From Streptosporangium carneum (GTDB taxonomy: Bacteria; Actinomycetota; Actinomycetes; Streptosporangiales; Streptosporangiaceae), in assembly GCF_027922005.1 (NCBI RefSeq), contig NZ_BSEV01000005.1, forward strand, positions 310,001 through 374,000: 64,000 nt of DNA, in the 5' to 3' direction. The translations under genes were made by a program, and so were the position numbers. A model generated the notes under the pieces. The model was not told the origin of the DNA. It ran no database searches and saw only the letters and a program-made list of their open reading frames with translations. How positions within the stretch are numbered: the first letter of the stretch is position 1; every line of letters begins with the position of its first letter. Below, one piece after another: positions 53,587-60,428 of this stretch.

Positions 53587-53898
53587 CTAATGGGGAGTGA
53601 CGGCTTTTTCGTCCTCCGGCCAGCCGGTGCCCGTGTCGTCATGCTTTTCCGCCTCCCAGCCGTTGTGCGGCTGGAGGAACGGCAGCCGGCTCCTGGCCAC
53701 GTCGCTCACCTTCGTCTTGGCCACGTCGGTGGCCTTGGAGACGCGGGCGCCCACCAGTCCTGCGGCTTCCTGGACAGCGGGGCTGTCCGACACCCGGCGA
53801 GCCGCTCGCTTGAGCTGCTCGTAACGCTCCCGGCCCGCGCGGCTCCCAAGGATGTAGCCCACCGCAAGGCCAACGCCGAACATCAGTCGGTAACGCAT
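53587..53898 (-). CDS. YtxH-like small membrane-anchored protein
   Basis: 103 residues: an N-terminal hydrophobic segment with glycine spacing (MRYRLMFGVGLAVGYILGSR) followed by the AGRERYEQLKRAARRV helix and an amphipathic helix (VSKATDVAKTKVSDVARS). This GYxLGxRAGRxRY pattern is typical of YtxH-type proteins of actinobacteria, often found next to tRNA-Asn. Function is unknown; it may be a membrane-tethered stress protein. ATG 53898 has GGAGG 5 nt upstream and is preferred over 53910. It is divergent from the tRNA gene. Confidence 0.75.
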   Translation of the reverse strand: MRYRLMFGVGLAVGYILGSRAGRERYEQLKRAARRVSDSPAVQEAAGLVGARVSKATDVAKTKVSDVARSRLPFLQPHNGWEAEKHDDTGTGWPEDEKAVTPH

Positions 53899-53976
53899 CT
53901 CCACCTCCACAGCCGTCCTTCGCCGGACCCTACCCGCGGATCACGAGTCCTCTCGGACCTACCCCGGAGTATCGAT

Positions 53977-54006
53977 GCGACACACACTCCCGGAGTGCGC
54001 TAATCT
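53977..54006 (+). promoter_or_regulatory. Probable promoter of tRNA-Asn
   Basis: -35-like GCGACA (53977-53982) and -10 TAATCT (54001-54006) with an 18-bp spacer, about 55 bp upstream of the tRNA. Confidence 0.5.
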
Positions 54007-54062
54007 ATTCCTGCGCCGCAAGGAACGGGGAAAACACCCCGCCCGACCAGCGCAAAGCACGA

Positions 54063-54138
54063 TCCCGTGTAGCTCAATCGGCAGAGCAGCCGGCTGTTAA
54101 CCGGCAGGTTATAGGTTCGAGTCCTATCGCGGGAGCCA
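54063..54138 (+). tRNA. tRNA-Asn (anticodon GTT)
   Basis: 76 nt with encoded CCA. Acceptor stem TCCCGTG/CGCGGGA (one G-U), D arm with AGCTCAATCGGCAGAGCA, anticodon stem GCCGG/CCGGC around the loop CTGTTAA (anticodon GTT), and T arm with GGTTCGAGTCC. A 13-bp terminator follows. Confidence 0.97.
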
Positions 54139-54141
54139 TAC

Positions 54142-54176
54142 CGGAGGCCCCGGGAGCACAGCCCCCGGGGCCTCCG
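54142..54176 (+). terminator. Terminator after tRNA-Asn
   Basis: Perfect 13-bp inverted repeat (CGGAGGCCCCGGG at 54142-54154 with CCCGGGGCCTCCG at 54164-54176), 9-nt loop, immediately downstream of the tRNA. Confidence 0.8.
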
Positions 54177-54297
54177 TCGCGTCATGTCCTGTTTCGGGGA
54201 CAAATCACGGTGAATCACAGAAAATGAGGGACGTTGCGTCCCGTGTCATCATGCGTTCGTTCGGTGACGCGGGCGCAGTGCCGCGGACCACAGCGAT

Positions 54298-54320
54298 CAC
54301 AGTGGGGTTGGGCCACTGTG
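54298..54320. other. Hairpin upstream of the nitric oxide synthase gene
   Basis: CACAGTGG (54298-54305) pairs perfectly with CCACTGTG (54313-54320) across a 7-nt loop, 64 bp upstream of the nos start codon. Could be an operator or leader structure. Confidence 0.4.
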
Positions 54321-54384
54321 TTGAGGGCACGATGCCGCCCGGAACGGCACCCTGTGCCCGTGATTTCCATTAGGTGGTTTTTCT

Positions 54385-55611
54385 GTGCCGACCTGGCCGA
54401 GGTCATGGCGTCACGCGCCTGAGACGCTTCACGGTGTTCAAACGGAGGTTTACGAGGATGCTCATCAGCGGGCCCGTGGCGGGCCGCCGCCGGAGCACCC
54501 GGCGCCGCACGTGGACGTGGCGGCCGCCGAGGAGTACCTGAGGCTGTTCCACGCGGAGAACCCGGCCGCGGGCCCTGTGAGGTCGCGGCTGCGCGAGGTG
54601 CGGGCGGAGATCGCGAGGACGGGAACCTACACGCACACGCCGGACGAGCTCGTCTTCGGCGCCCGGGTGGCCTGGCGGAACAGCGGAAGATGCATCGGGC
54701 GGCTCTACTGGCACTCGCTGCGCGTACGCGACCGGCGCAAAGTGAGCACGGCGGAGGGGGTCGCCGTCGAATGCGTGAACCACCTCCGCGAGGCCGTGTC
54801 CGACGGCAGGATCAGGCCGACGATCACGGTGTTCGCCCCCGACCGCCCGGGTGTTCCCGGGCCGAGGATCTGGAACGAGCAGCTCATCCGCTACGCCGGA
54901 TACGAGATGGACGACGGCTCCGTCGTCGGGGACCCCCGCTACGTCGGCTTCACCACGATGCTGCGCAAGCTCGGCTGGCAGGGCGGCTCGGGCACGCCCT
55001 TCGACGTGCTTCCGCTGGCGATCTCGATGGGTGAGGGGACGCCGCTGCTGTCCACGGTCCCCGGGGACGCCGTGCTCGAGGTGCCGCTGTCCCACCCCGC
55101 CTATCCGTGGTTCGAGCGGCTGGGGCTGCGCTGGCACGCCGTACCGGCCATATCGAGCATGTGTCTGGAGATCGGCGGAGTCTGCTATCGGGCGGCGCCG
55201 TTCAACGGCTGGTACATGGGCACCGAGATCGGGGCCCGCAACCTGGCAGACTCCGACCGTTACGACCTGGTGCCCCTGATCGCCGGATATCTGGGCCTGG
55301 ACACCCGCAGCGACCGCTCGCTGTGGCGCGACCACGCCCTGGTGGAGCTGAACGTGGCGGTCCTGCACTCCTTCGACAGGGCGGGGGTGACCGTGACCGA
55401 CCACCACACCGAGGCCCGGCGCTTCCTGACCCACGTGGAGCGCGAGGAGAGGGCGGGCCGGGTCTGTCCTGCCGACTGGAGCTGGATCGTCCCACCCATC
55501 TCCGGCTCCGCGACGCCGGTCTTCCACCGCTACTACGACGACGTGGAGCTGTCGCCGAGCTTCGTCACCCACCCCGACTCCCAGGAGCGTGCCCTCGGTC
55601 ACCGACCATGA
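54385..55611 (+). CDS. nos: Nitric oxide synthase oxygenase
   Basis: 408-residue bacterial NOS oxygenase that oxidises arginine to citrulline and NO. The heme-thiolate cysteine C103 is in RVAWRNSGRCIGRLYW, followed by FAPDRPGVPGPRIWNEQLIRYAGY-type core, the substrate region (FDVLPLAISMGEG, CLEIGGVCYRAAPFNGWYMGTEIGARNLAD) and a C-terminal pterin/heme region with WSWIVPPISGSATPVFHRYY. There is no reductase domain, so cellular flavodoxin or other reductases must donate electrons. GTG 54385 with AGGTGG 7 nt upstream is used; an internal GTG at 54511 would also keep the catalytic core. In streptomycetes NOS can make nitrated toxins, but no such cluster is nearby. Confidence 0.92.
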   Translation: MPTWPRSWRHAPETLHGVQTEVYEDAHQRARGGPPPEHPAPHVDVAAAEEYLRLFHAENPAAGPVRSRLREVRAEIARTGTYTHTPDELVFGARVAWRNSGRCIGRLYWHSLRVRDRRKVSTAEGVAVECVNHLREAVSDGRIRPTITVFAPDRPGVPGPRIWNEQLIRYAGYEMDDGSVVGDPRYVGFTTMLRKLGWQGGSGTPFDVLPLAISMGEGTPLLSTVPGDAVLEVPLSHPAYPWFERLGLRWHAVPAISSMCLEIGGVCYRAAPFNGWYMGTEIGARNLADSDRYDLVPLIAGYLGLDTRSDRSLWRDHALVELNVAVLHSFDRAGVTVTDHHTEARRFLTHVEREERAGRVCPADWSWIVPPISGSATPVFHRYYDDVELSPSFVTHPDSQERALGHRP

Positions 55612-55766
55612 CGGGACGAGGGACGGCGGCGGGCCGCCAGGGGCGGGCGCTCGGTGGGGCCGTTGCGGGCGGTCCGCCGTCGTCTCAGAGGCGTCCGGGG
55701 GCGTCCGGGGGCCTCCGGGGGGCGCCCGAGAGGCGGCGATCCAGACGATGAGGCGATCAGGCGGGA

Positions 55767-56705
55767 TCAGGCGGTCGGCGGGGAAGCGGTCTGGAGATCG
55801 GCGACGAGCTCCTCGAGGTGACGCAGCGCGACGGCCGCGCGGGCCGGGTCGTCGAAGAAGGGGTCGTCGGGGGAGGGCAGGGAGGCCGCCAGTCCCCAGC
55901 CGCGGCCCCTGGCCCAGGTCGCGTCGTCGACGTCGAGCGCCGCGCGGAAGACGTTCCGCGCCTCGGCGGGCAGGAGCTTCCACGCGGGCAGCAGGTCGAC
56001 CGCGGGGTCGCCGACGGCCAGTGTCCCGAAGTCGATGACGGCGCTCAACCTGCCGTCGGCGGCCAGGAGGTTCCCGGGCGCGAGGTCCCCGTGGATCCAC
56101 ACCGGCGGGCCGTCCCACGCGGGCGCCGCCAGCGCCGCCTCCCACACGGCCGTCACCGCGTCGGTGTCGATCACGCCCTTCAGCGCCGCGATCTTGGGGC
56201 GGACGCGCGCCTCGGTGGCCAGGGAGTCGCGCTCGTCGCCCATGGGCACGCCGCGGAAGGCGTTGCTCCACTCGGGGCCGGGGCCGCCGGTGGGGTCGAT
56301 CCTCCGCAGGGCGGTGACGAACCCGGCGAGGTCGGTCGCGGCCTGGACCGGGTCGGCGAGGCGGTCGGCGGTCGCGGTCTCGCCTTCCAGCCACCGGTAG
56401 ACCGACCAGGGGAAGGGATAGCCCTCGGCGGGCTCGCCCATCGCGAGGGGCTCGGGAACGGGGAGCGGCAGATGCGGGGCCAGCCGCGGCAGCCACCGGT
56501 GCTCCCGCTCCACCTGCCCCACCCACCGGGGATAACGGGGCAGCCGTACGGACATGTCCTCGCCCAGCCGGAACGTCGCGTTGTCCATGCCGGACAACGG
56601 GACCGGCGAGAGGGGCAGGTCCGCCCACCGAGGGAACTGGGCCGCGAGCAGCCGGCGCACCAGGGGCGCGTCGATGGACACCTCGTCGGCGCCGCCGGTC
56701 GACAT
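55767..56705 (-). CDS. APH-family (aminoglycoside phosphotransferase-like) kinase
   Basis: 312-residue protein-kinase-like small-molecule phosphotransferase. Motifs: GMDNATFRLGEDMSVRLPR (nucleotide-binding lobe), the catalytic loop VWIHGDLAPGNLLA with its Asp, and the metal-binding AVIDFGTLAVGDPAVDLLPAW. The context does not suggest an antibiotic cluster, and most chromosomal members act on other hydroxylated compounds, so resistance should not be assumed. The start ATG is at 56705. Upstream is a 15-bp minisatellite that replaces most of the intergenic space. Confidence 0.85.
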   Translation of the reverse strand: MSTGGADEVSIDAPLVRRLLAAQFPRWADLPLSPVPLSGMDNATFRLGEDMSVRLPRYPRWVGQVEREHRWLPRLAPHLPLPVPEPLAMGEPAEGYPFPWSVYRWLEGETATADRLADPVQAATDLAGFVTALRRIDPTGGPGPEWSNAFRGVPMGDERDSLATEARVRPKIAALKGVIDTDAVTAVWEAALAAPAWDGPPVWIHGDLAPGNLLAADGRLSAVIDFGTLAVGDPAVDLLPAWKLLPAEARNVFRAALDVDDATWARGRGWGLAASLPSPDDPFFDDPARAAVALRHLEELVADLQTASPPTA

Positions 56706-56735
56706 ACGCGTCTCCTCACCGTGGACGGCGACGTC

Positions 56736-56894
56736 GTGAACGACGCTGTGAACGCCGACGCTGTGAACGCCGACGCTGTGAACGCCGACGCTGTGAACGC
56801 CGACGCCGTGAACGCCGACGCCGTGAACGCCGACGCTGTGAACGCCGACGCTGTGAACGCCGACGCCGTGAACGCCGACGCCGTGAACGACGTC
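56736..56894. repeat. 15-bp minisatellite, nine full copies
   Basis: Nine uninterrupted copies of GTGAACGCCGACGCY from 56748 to 56882, flanked by shortened copies (56736-56747 and from 56883). The last base of the copies reads T T T C C T T C C, so a block of four copies (60 bp) appears duplicated. The unit is a multiple of three and could be read as VNADA on the plus strand, but there is no start signal or protein context. It lies between the APH-type and DUF402 genes. Confidence 0.92.
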
Positions 56895-56967
56895 CTATCC
56901 CACCGTCCGGGAGGGCGCCTGTCCACCGGATTTCCGTCCGCGCCCCCGGACCCGGGGGCGCGCGAGG

Positions 56968-57471
56968 TCAGACGACCTGTGCGAGCCAGTGGGGGGCCGA
57001 GGCGAAGGGGGCGAGGCCCGAGGCGACGGCCTCGAGCAGCGTGGCGGCCGAGGCGCGGGCGTTCTCGACGACGTCGGGAGGATAGGCGTAGCGGACACGG
57101 TGGTCCTCGAACTCGTCCTCGTCGTCCAGGAACACCCGGCCGTCCGCGCGCATGCGGATCACGTCGAGGTCCAGGTCGATCATCGTCACCTCGCCGTCGT
57201 TCCAGCGCGGCACGGTCGAGACGTCGCAGTAGATCTCGGTCTTGTACGGCGCCGCGTTGAAGGTGGCCGTCCACCAGGCGTCGCGGGGGAAGAGCATCAC
57301 GAACGGCTGGTCCCAGACGATCGGCGGCTCCTTCCCCCTCCTGCCGCTGCTCCCGGCCGGGCAGCCGACCCACACGCCGTGCTCGTCCTCGCCGAGAAAC
57401 AGGGCCGGGTGGTTCCAGTGCAGGGAGCCGTCGTACTTGCGGTAAACCACCTTCACGATCTCATGAGACAT
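56968..57471 (-). CDS. DUF402 domain protein
   Basis: 167 residues of the DUF402 family, which includes nucleoside di/triphosphatases and FomD-type cyclohydrolases. Typical features: an N-terminal beta-barrel region (VKVVYRKYDGSLHWNHPALF), FPRDAWWTATFN, the signature YCDVSTVPRWNDGEVTMIDL and LDLDVIRMRADGRVFLDDED with its acidic metal ligands, and a C-terminal helix. It probably acts as a cytoplasmic phosphatase on a nucleotide or phosphonate substrate. The ATG is preceded by GGGG. It is divergent from the riboswitch-controlled operon, their starts being about 200 bp apart. Confidence 0.82.
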   Translation of the reverse strand: MSHEIVKVVYRKYDGSLHWNHPALFLGEDEHGVWVGCPAGSSGRRGKEPPIVWDQPFVMLFPRDAWWTATFNAAPYKTEIYCDVSTVPRWNDGEVTMIDLDLDVIRMRADGRVFLDDEDEFEDHRVRYAYPPDVVENARASAATLLEAVASGLAPFASAPHWLAQVV

Positions 57472-57487
57472 CCCCCGACTTTAAGGG

Positions 57488-57516
57488 TTGACAGAGATCT
57501 ATGTATTTCCTACCGT
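57488..57516 (+). promoter_or_regulatory. Sigma-70-type promoter of the SAM-IV operon
   Basis: Consensus -35 TTGACA (57488-57493), 17-bp spacer, -10 TACCGT (57511-57516). It would start transcription near 57523, just before the riboswitch aptamer. Confidence 0.75.
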
Positions 57517-57530
57517 CTAACTAGGTTAAG

Positions 57531-57635
57531 AGCGTCAGTGCAAAGCCCCGGCTGGCTGACCGGCAACCCTCGCGCCGCGGCGGGGTGCCCCCGGGGGAGA
57601 CCGGGCGGCACGGTGGGCGTGTCGCAAGCGCGGCC
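57531..57635 (+). ncRNA. SAM-IV riboswitch
   Basis: S-adenosylmethionine-sensing leader. It contains the hallmark SAM-IV core: AGTGCAAAGCCCCGGC, GGCTGACCGGCAACCCTC, GCCGCGGCGGGGTGCCCC and the closing GGGAGACC. Compared with the SAM-IV consensus as I remember it, the core is nearly identical and the arrangement rules out SAM-I (no long P1/P2 with GATGAAACC). It occupies the leader between the promoter and the GST-like gene, and is expected to lower expression when SAM (thus methionine/sulfur supply) is plentiful. The outer boundaries are approximate. Confidence 0.85.
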
Positions 57636-57673
57636 CTCTCAAGGGGTCACCGAGGCATGCCTGGGAGTGCCAG

Positions 57674-58615
57674 ATGTCCGAGATCACGCTCAACTACGCG
57701 AGCCCCGTCGACCTGGACACGCACGGTCGTTACCGGCCGGGTGACCGGCCAGGCCCCCGCTACCCCTTCCAGGGGCGGATCGCCGACGACGGCTCGGGGG
57801 AGTTCCCCGCCGAGCCCGGGCGCTACCACCTCTACGTCGCGGCGGTGTGCCCCTACGCGCAGCGCGCGGCGATCGTCCGTTCCCTCAAAGGACTGCAGGA
57901 CGTCGTCTCGCTGTCCTACGTGGACGACGACCGCGACGGCAGGGGCTGGGCGTTCCGCGAACGACGCGGAGCCGACCCGGTGAACGGGTTCGCCACCCTC
58001 AGGGAGGCCTACGAGGCGACCGAGCCCGGCTTCGACGGGCACGTCTCGGTGCCGGTGCTGTGGGACAGGCGGAGCGGGCGCATCGTCAGCAACGACTTCC
58101 CGGACATCACCCTCGACCTGGGCACGAAGTTCGGCGGCGACTCCGAGGTCGACCTCTACCCCGAGGAGCTCAGGCCCGAGATCGACGCCCTCAACGCGAG
58201 GATCTACGAATACGCCAACACGGCGGCGGGCCGCGTCGCCTCGGCCACGACCGAGGAGGAGTACCACGAGGCGAGGAAGGCCGTGATCGCCTTCCTCGAG
58301 GAACTCGACGCCAGGCTCGCCGACCGCAGGTTCCTGTTCGGCTCGGGGATCACCGAGTCGGACGTGCGGCTCTGGCCGACGCTGCTCAGGTTCGACCTGA
58401 GCGACAACCCGGCCGCCAGGATCAGCGAGCGCCCGCTGACCGCCTTCCCCAACCTGTGGGACTACGCGAGGGACCTCTACCAGCACCCCGCCTTCCGCGA
58501 CAACACGGACTTCGCCGCGCTCTCCGCCCCCACGGGGGAGACCGACCCCTGGCGCGTCCCGGTCGAGCCGCTGCGCGCCGACTGGGACCGGCCCCACAGC
58601 AGAGCCGCGGTATGA
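57674..58615 (+). CDS. Glutathionyl-hydroquinone-reductase-like GST-family protein
   Basis: 313 residues with a thioredoxin-fold N-terminal domain (YHLYVAAVCPYAQRAAIVRS, active-site Cys in C-P-Y-A near residue 58), a proline-strand LWDRRSGRIVSNDFPDI and an all-helical C-terminal GST domain (LFGSGITESDVRLWPTLLRF). This is the Xi-class/ECM4 (PcpF, YqjG) pattern, which reductively removes thiol conjugates. Actinobacteria lack glutathione, so the partner would be mycothiol or another thiol, here perhaps a substrate-derived sulfur compound. GGGAG lies 6 nt before the ATG. First gene after the SAM-IV riboswitch; its stop overlaps the next start (ATGA). Confidence 0.88.
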   Translation: MSEITLNYASPVDLDTHGRYRPGDRPGPRYPFQGRIADDGSGEFPAEPGRYHLYVAAVCPYAQRAAIVRSLKGLQDVVSLSYVDDDRDGRGWAFRERRGADPVNGFATLREAYEATEPGFDGHVSVPVLWDRRSGRIVSNDFPDITLDLGTKFGGDSEVDLYPEELRPEIDALNARIYEYANTAAGRVASATTEEEYHEARKAVIAFLEELDARLADRRFLFGSGITESDVRLWPTLLRFDLSDNPAARISERPLTAFPNLWDYARDLYQHPAFRDNTDFAALSAPTGETDPWRVPVEPLRADWDRPHSRAAV

Positions 58616-60372
58616 GCGCCTCCATCGCGATCGTCGGCGCGGGGCCGACCGGTACCTGCCTGGTCGAGCGGATCTGTGCGAACGCCGCGGAACTGCTCAA
58701 CTGGCCGTCGCTGGACATCCACGTGATCGACCCGTACCCGCCGGGCGGCGGCCGGGTCTGGCGCAGGGAACAGAACGAACTGCTCTGGACGAACTCCGCC
58801 GCGGCCGACGTGACGCTGTTCGCCGACGAGTCCGTCCAGTGCGTGGGCCCGGTGCGTCCAGGCCCCTCGCTGGCCGAGTGGCTCGGCTGCGACCCGGGCC
58901 GCTTCGTCTCCCGTCCGGTGCAGAACGCCTACCTCTCCCACGCCTTCCAGCGCGCGGTGGACACCGCCCCCCGCGGCGTCCGGGTGCACGTGCACGCGAC
59001 CCGCGCCCTCGACCTCGTCGACGTCCCCGGCGGCCAGGCCGTGAGGCTGGAGGACGGCCGGACGCTCGAGGTGGACGCGGTGGTCCTCGCCCAGGGGCAC
59101 GGGGACGTGACCCCGACCGCGGAGGAGCGGCGGCTGGCGGCGCTGGCCGAGAGCGGCGGACTGCACTACGTGCCCACCGGGTACACCGCCGACCTCGACC
59201 TCGGCCAGGACCGTCTGCCCGCGGGCGAGCCGGTGATCGTGCGCGGCATGGGCCTGGCCTTCATCGACCTGATGGTGCTGCTCACCTCGGGGCGGGGCGG
59301 CCGGTTCGTCCGCGAGTACGACGGCGAGCTCGTCTACCTGCCCAGCGGGCGGGAGCCGCTGCTCCACGTGGGGTCGCGGCGCGGCGTGCCGTACCACTCG
59401 AAGACCGCATACCCCTTCAAGGGCACGCGCCCGCCGGTGCCGCGCTTCCTGACCGCGGACGCCCTCGGGGAGGGGCCGTGGAACTTCCGGCGGGACGTGT
59501 GGCCGCTGGTCGCCAAGGAGCTGGCCTTCGCCTACTACCACGAGCTGATCACCTCCCACCCCGAGCGGTCCCGGCTGGGCTGGGAGGAGTTCGAGAAGGG
59601 ATTCGCCGGCGAGAGGTGGCGCAGCGCCGGGATGCGGACGCTGATCCGCAAGGCCGTGCCCCGGTACGCCGACCGCCTCGACTTCGACAGGCTCGACCGG
59701 CCGCTCGAGCGGATACGGTTCGGCGACCAGGCGGGGCTGCACAGGTGGATGGACGGATACATGGGCGCCGACCTGGAACGGCGCTCGGATCCCGCGCACA
59801 GCGCCGACTACGCCATGATCCTCGGGCTGCTGTCCGTCCACGGGGTCCTGGCCGAGCTGGGCATCTCCGACCCGTGGTTCAACGGCCTGTTCAGCTATGT
59901 GGCCAGCGGCCCGCCCGGACCACGTCTCGAGGAGCTCAAAGCCCTGGCCAGGGCCGGTGTGGTCACCTTCCTCGGGGCCGACCTCAGGGTCGACCACCAC
60001 GCGGGACGGTGGCAGGCGCAGAGCCCGACCGTGCCCGGCGCCGTCACCGCCAGGACCCTCGTGGAGGCCAGACTGCCCGCGCCCAGCGTCAGCCGGGCGA
60101 CCGACCCGCTGATCACCGCGCTCCGCGACCGGGGCGAGGTGGACGAGACTTCCGGGCTGTTGAAGGTACGGCCCGCGGACCGGCGCCTGCTCGACAGAGG
60201 GGAAACCCCGCACCCCCACCGTTTCGCCTTCGGCCCCTGGGTCGTCGGCGGCCGGGCCACCGGAGGCTTCGCCAGGCCCGGACTCAACGCCCCGCTCTTC
60301 CGCCACGCCGACGCCCTGGCCCGGATCGTGCTGTCCGAGGCCGTCACCACCCAGATCAGACACGTCGCGTGA
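58612..60372 (+). CDS. FAD/NAD(P)-binding protein
   Basis: 586 residues. The N-terminal dinucleotide-binding motif SIAIVGAGPTGTCLVERI and the conserved IDPYPPGGGRVWRREQNELL place it in the NAD_binding_9 (FAD-NAD(P)-binding) family. A second nucleotide-binding segment, PVIVRGMGLAFIDLMVLL, is at about residue 206, with GGRFVREYDGELVYLPSGRE after it and a C-terminal VVGGRATGGFARPGLNAPL that closes the FAD site. It is likely a flavin-dependent oxidoreductase or monooxygenase. It overlaps the preceding GST-like gene and precedes the transporter genes, suggesting oxidative processing of the imported sulfur compound. Substrate unknown. Confidence 0.86.
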   Translation: MSASIAIVGAGPTGTCLVERICANAAELLNWPSLDIHVIDPYPPGGGRVWRREQNELLWTNSAAADVTLFADESVQCVGPVRPGPSLAEWLGCDPGRFVSRPVQNAYLSHAFQRAVDTAPRGVRVHVHATRALDLVDVPGGQAVRLEDGRTLEVDAVVLAQGHGDVTPTAEERRLAALAESGGLHYVPTGYTADLDLGQDRLPAGEPVIVRGMGLAFIDLMVLLTSGRGGRFVREYDGELVYLPSGREPLLHVGSRRGVPYHSKTAYPFKGTRPPVPRFLTADALGEGPWNFRRDVWPLVAKELAFAYYHELITSHPERSRLGWEEFEKGFAGERWRSAGMRTLIRKAVPRYADRLDFDRLDRPLERIRFGDQAGLHRWMDGYMGADLERRSDPAHSADYAMILGLLSVHGVLAELGISDPWFNGLFSYVASGPPGPRLEELKALARAGVVTFLGADLRVDHHAGRWQAQSPTVPGAVTARTLVEARLPAPSVSRATDPLITALRDRGEVDETSGLLKVRPADRRLLDRGETPHPHRFAFGPWVVGGRATGGFARPGLNAPLFRHADALARIVLSEAVTTQIRHVA

Positions 60373-60410
60373 AGCGACGCTCAGAAATGTCGCGTGAAGC
60401 GATGCTCGAA
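60364..60410. repeat. 22-bp direct repeat at the end of the FAD protein gene
   Basis: GTCGCGTGAAGCGACGCTCAG-type unit at 60364-60385 and a copy at 60389-60410 with three differences, offset 25 bp. The first copy contains the TGA stop; the second repeats the same GCGTGA, so a small tandem duplication occurred here. Confidence 0.6.
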
Positions 60411-60428
60411 CCCCCCGAGGAGAAGTAC

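Noticed and set aside
54000-54218. Small minus-strand frame with RDRTRTYNLPVNSRLLCRLS
   Set aside because: It is the well-known false protein produced by reading a tRNA gene antisense; it overlaps tRNA-Asn exactly.
55767-56705. Interpretation of the APH-family gene as an aminoglycoside resistance determinant
   Set aside because: Only generic kinase motifs are visible and no antibiotic cluster is near; many homologues phosphorylate other compounds.
56736-56894. Minisatellite considered as a CRISPR array or a VNADA-repeat protein
   Set aside because: Copies are contiguous with no spacers and no cas genes, so not CRISPR. The open frame comes only from the unit being 15 bp and has no start signal or conserved flanks.
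57585-57983. Plus-strand frames running through the riboswitch, including one with SPGWLTGNPRAAAGCPRG
   Set aside because: This peptide is the familiar artefact of translating SAM riboswitch aptamers; the RNA structure explains the conservation.
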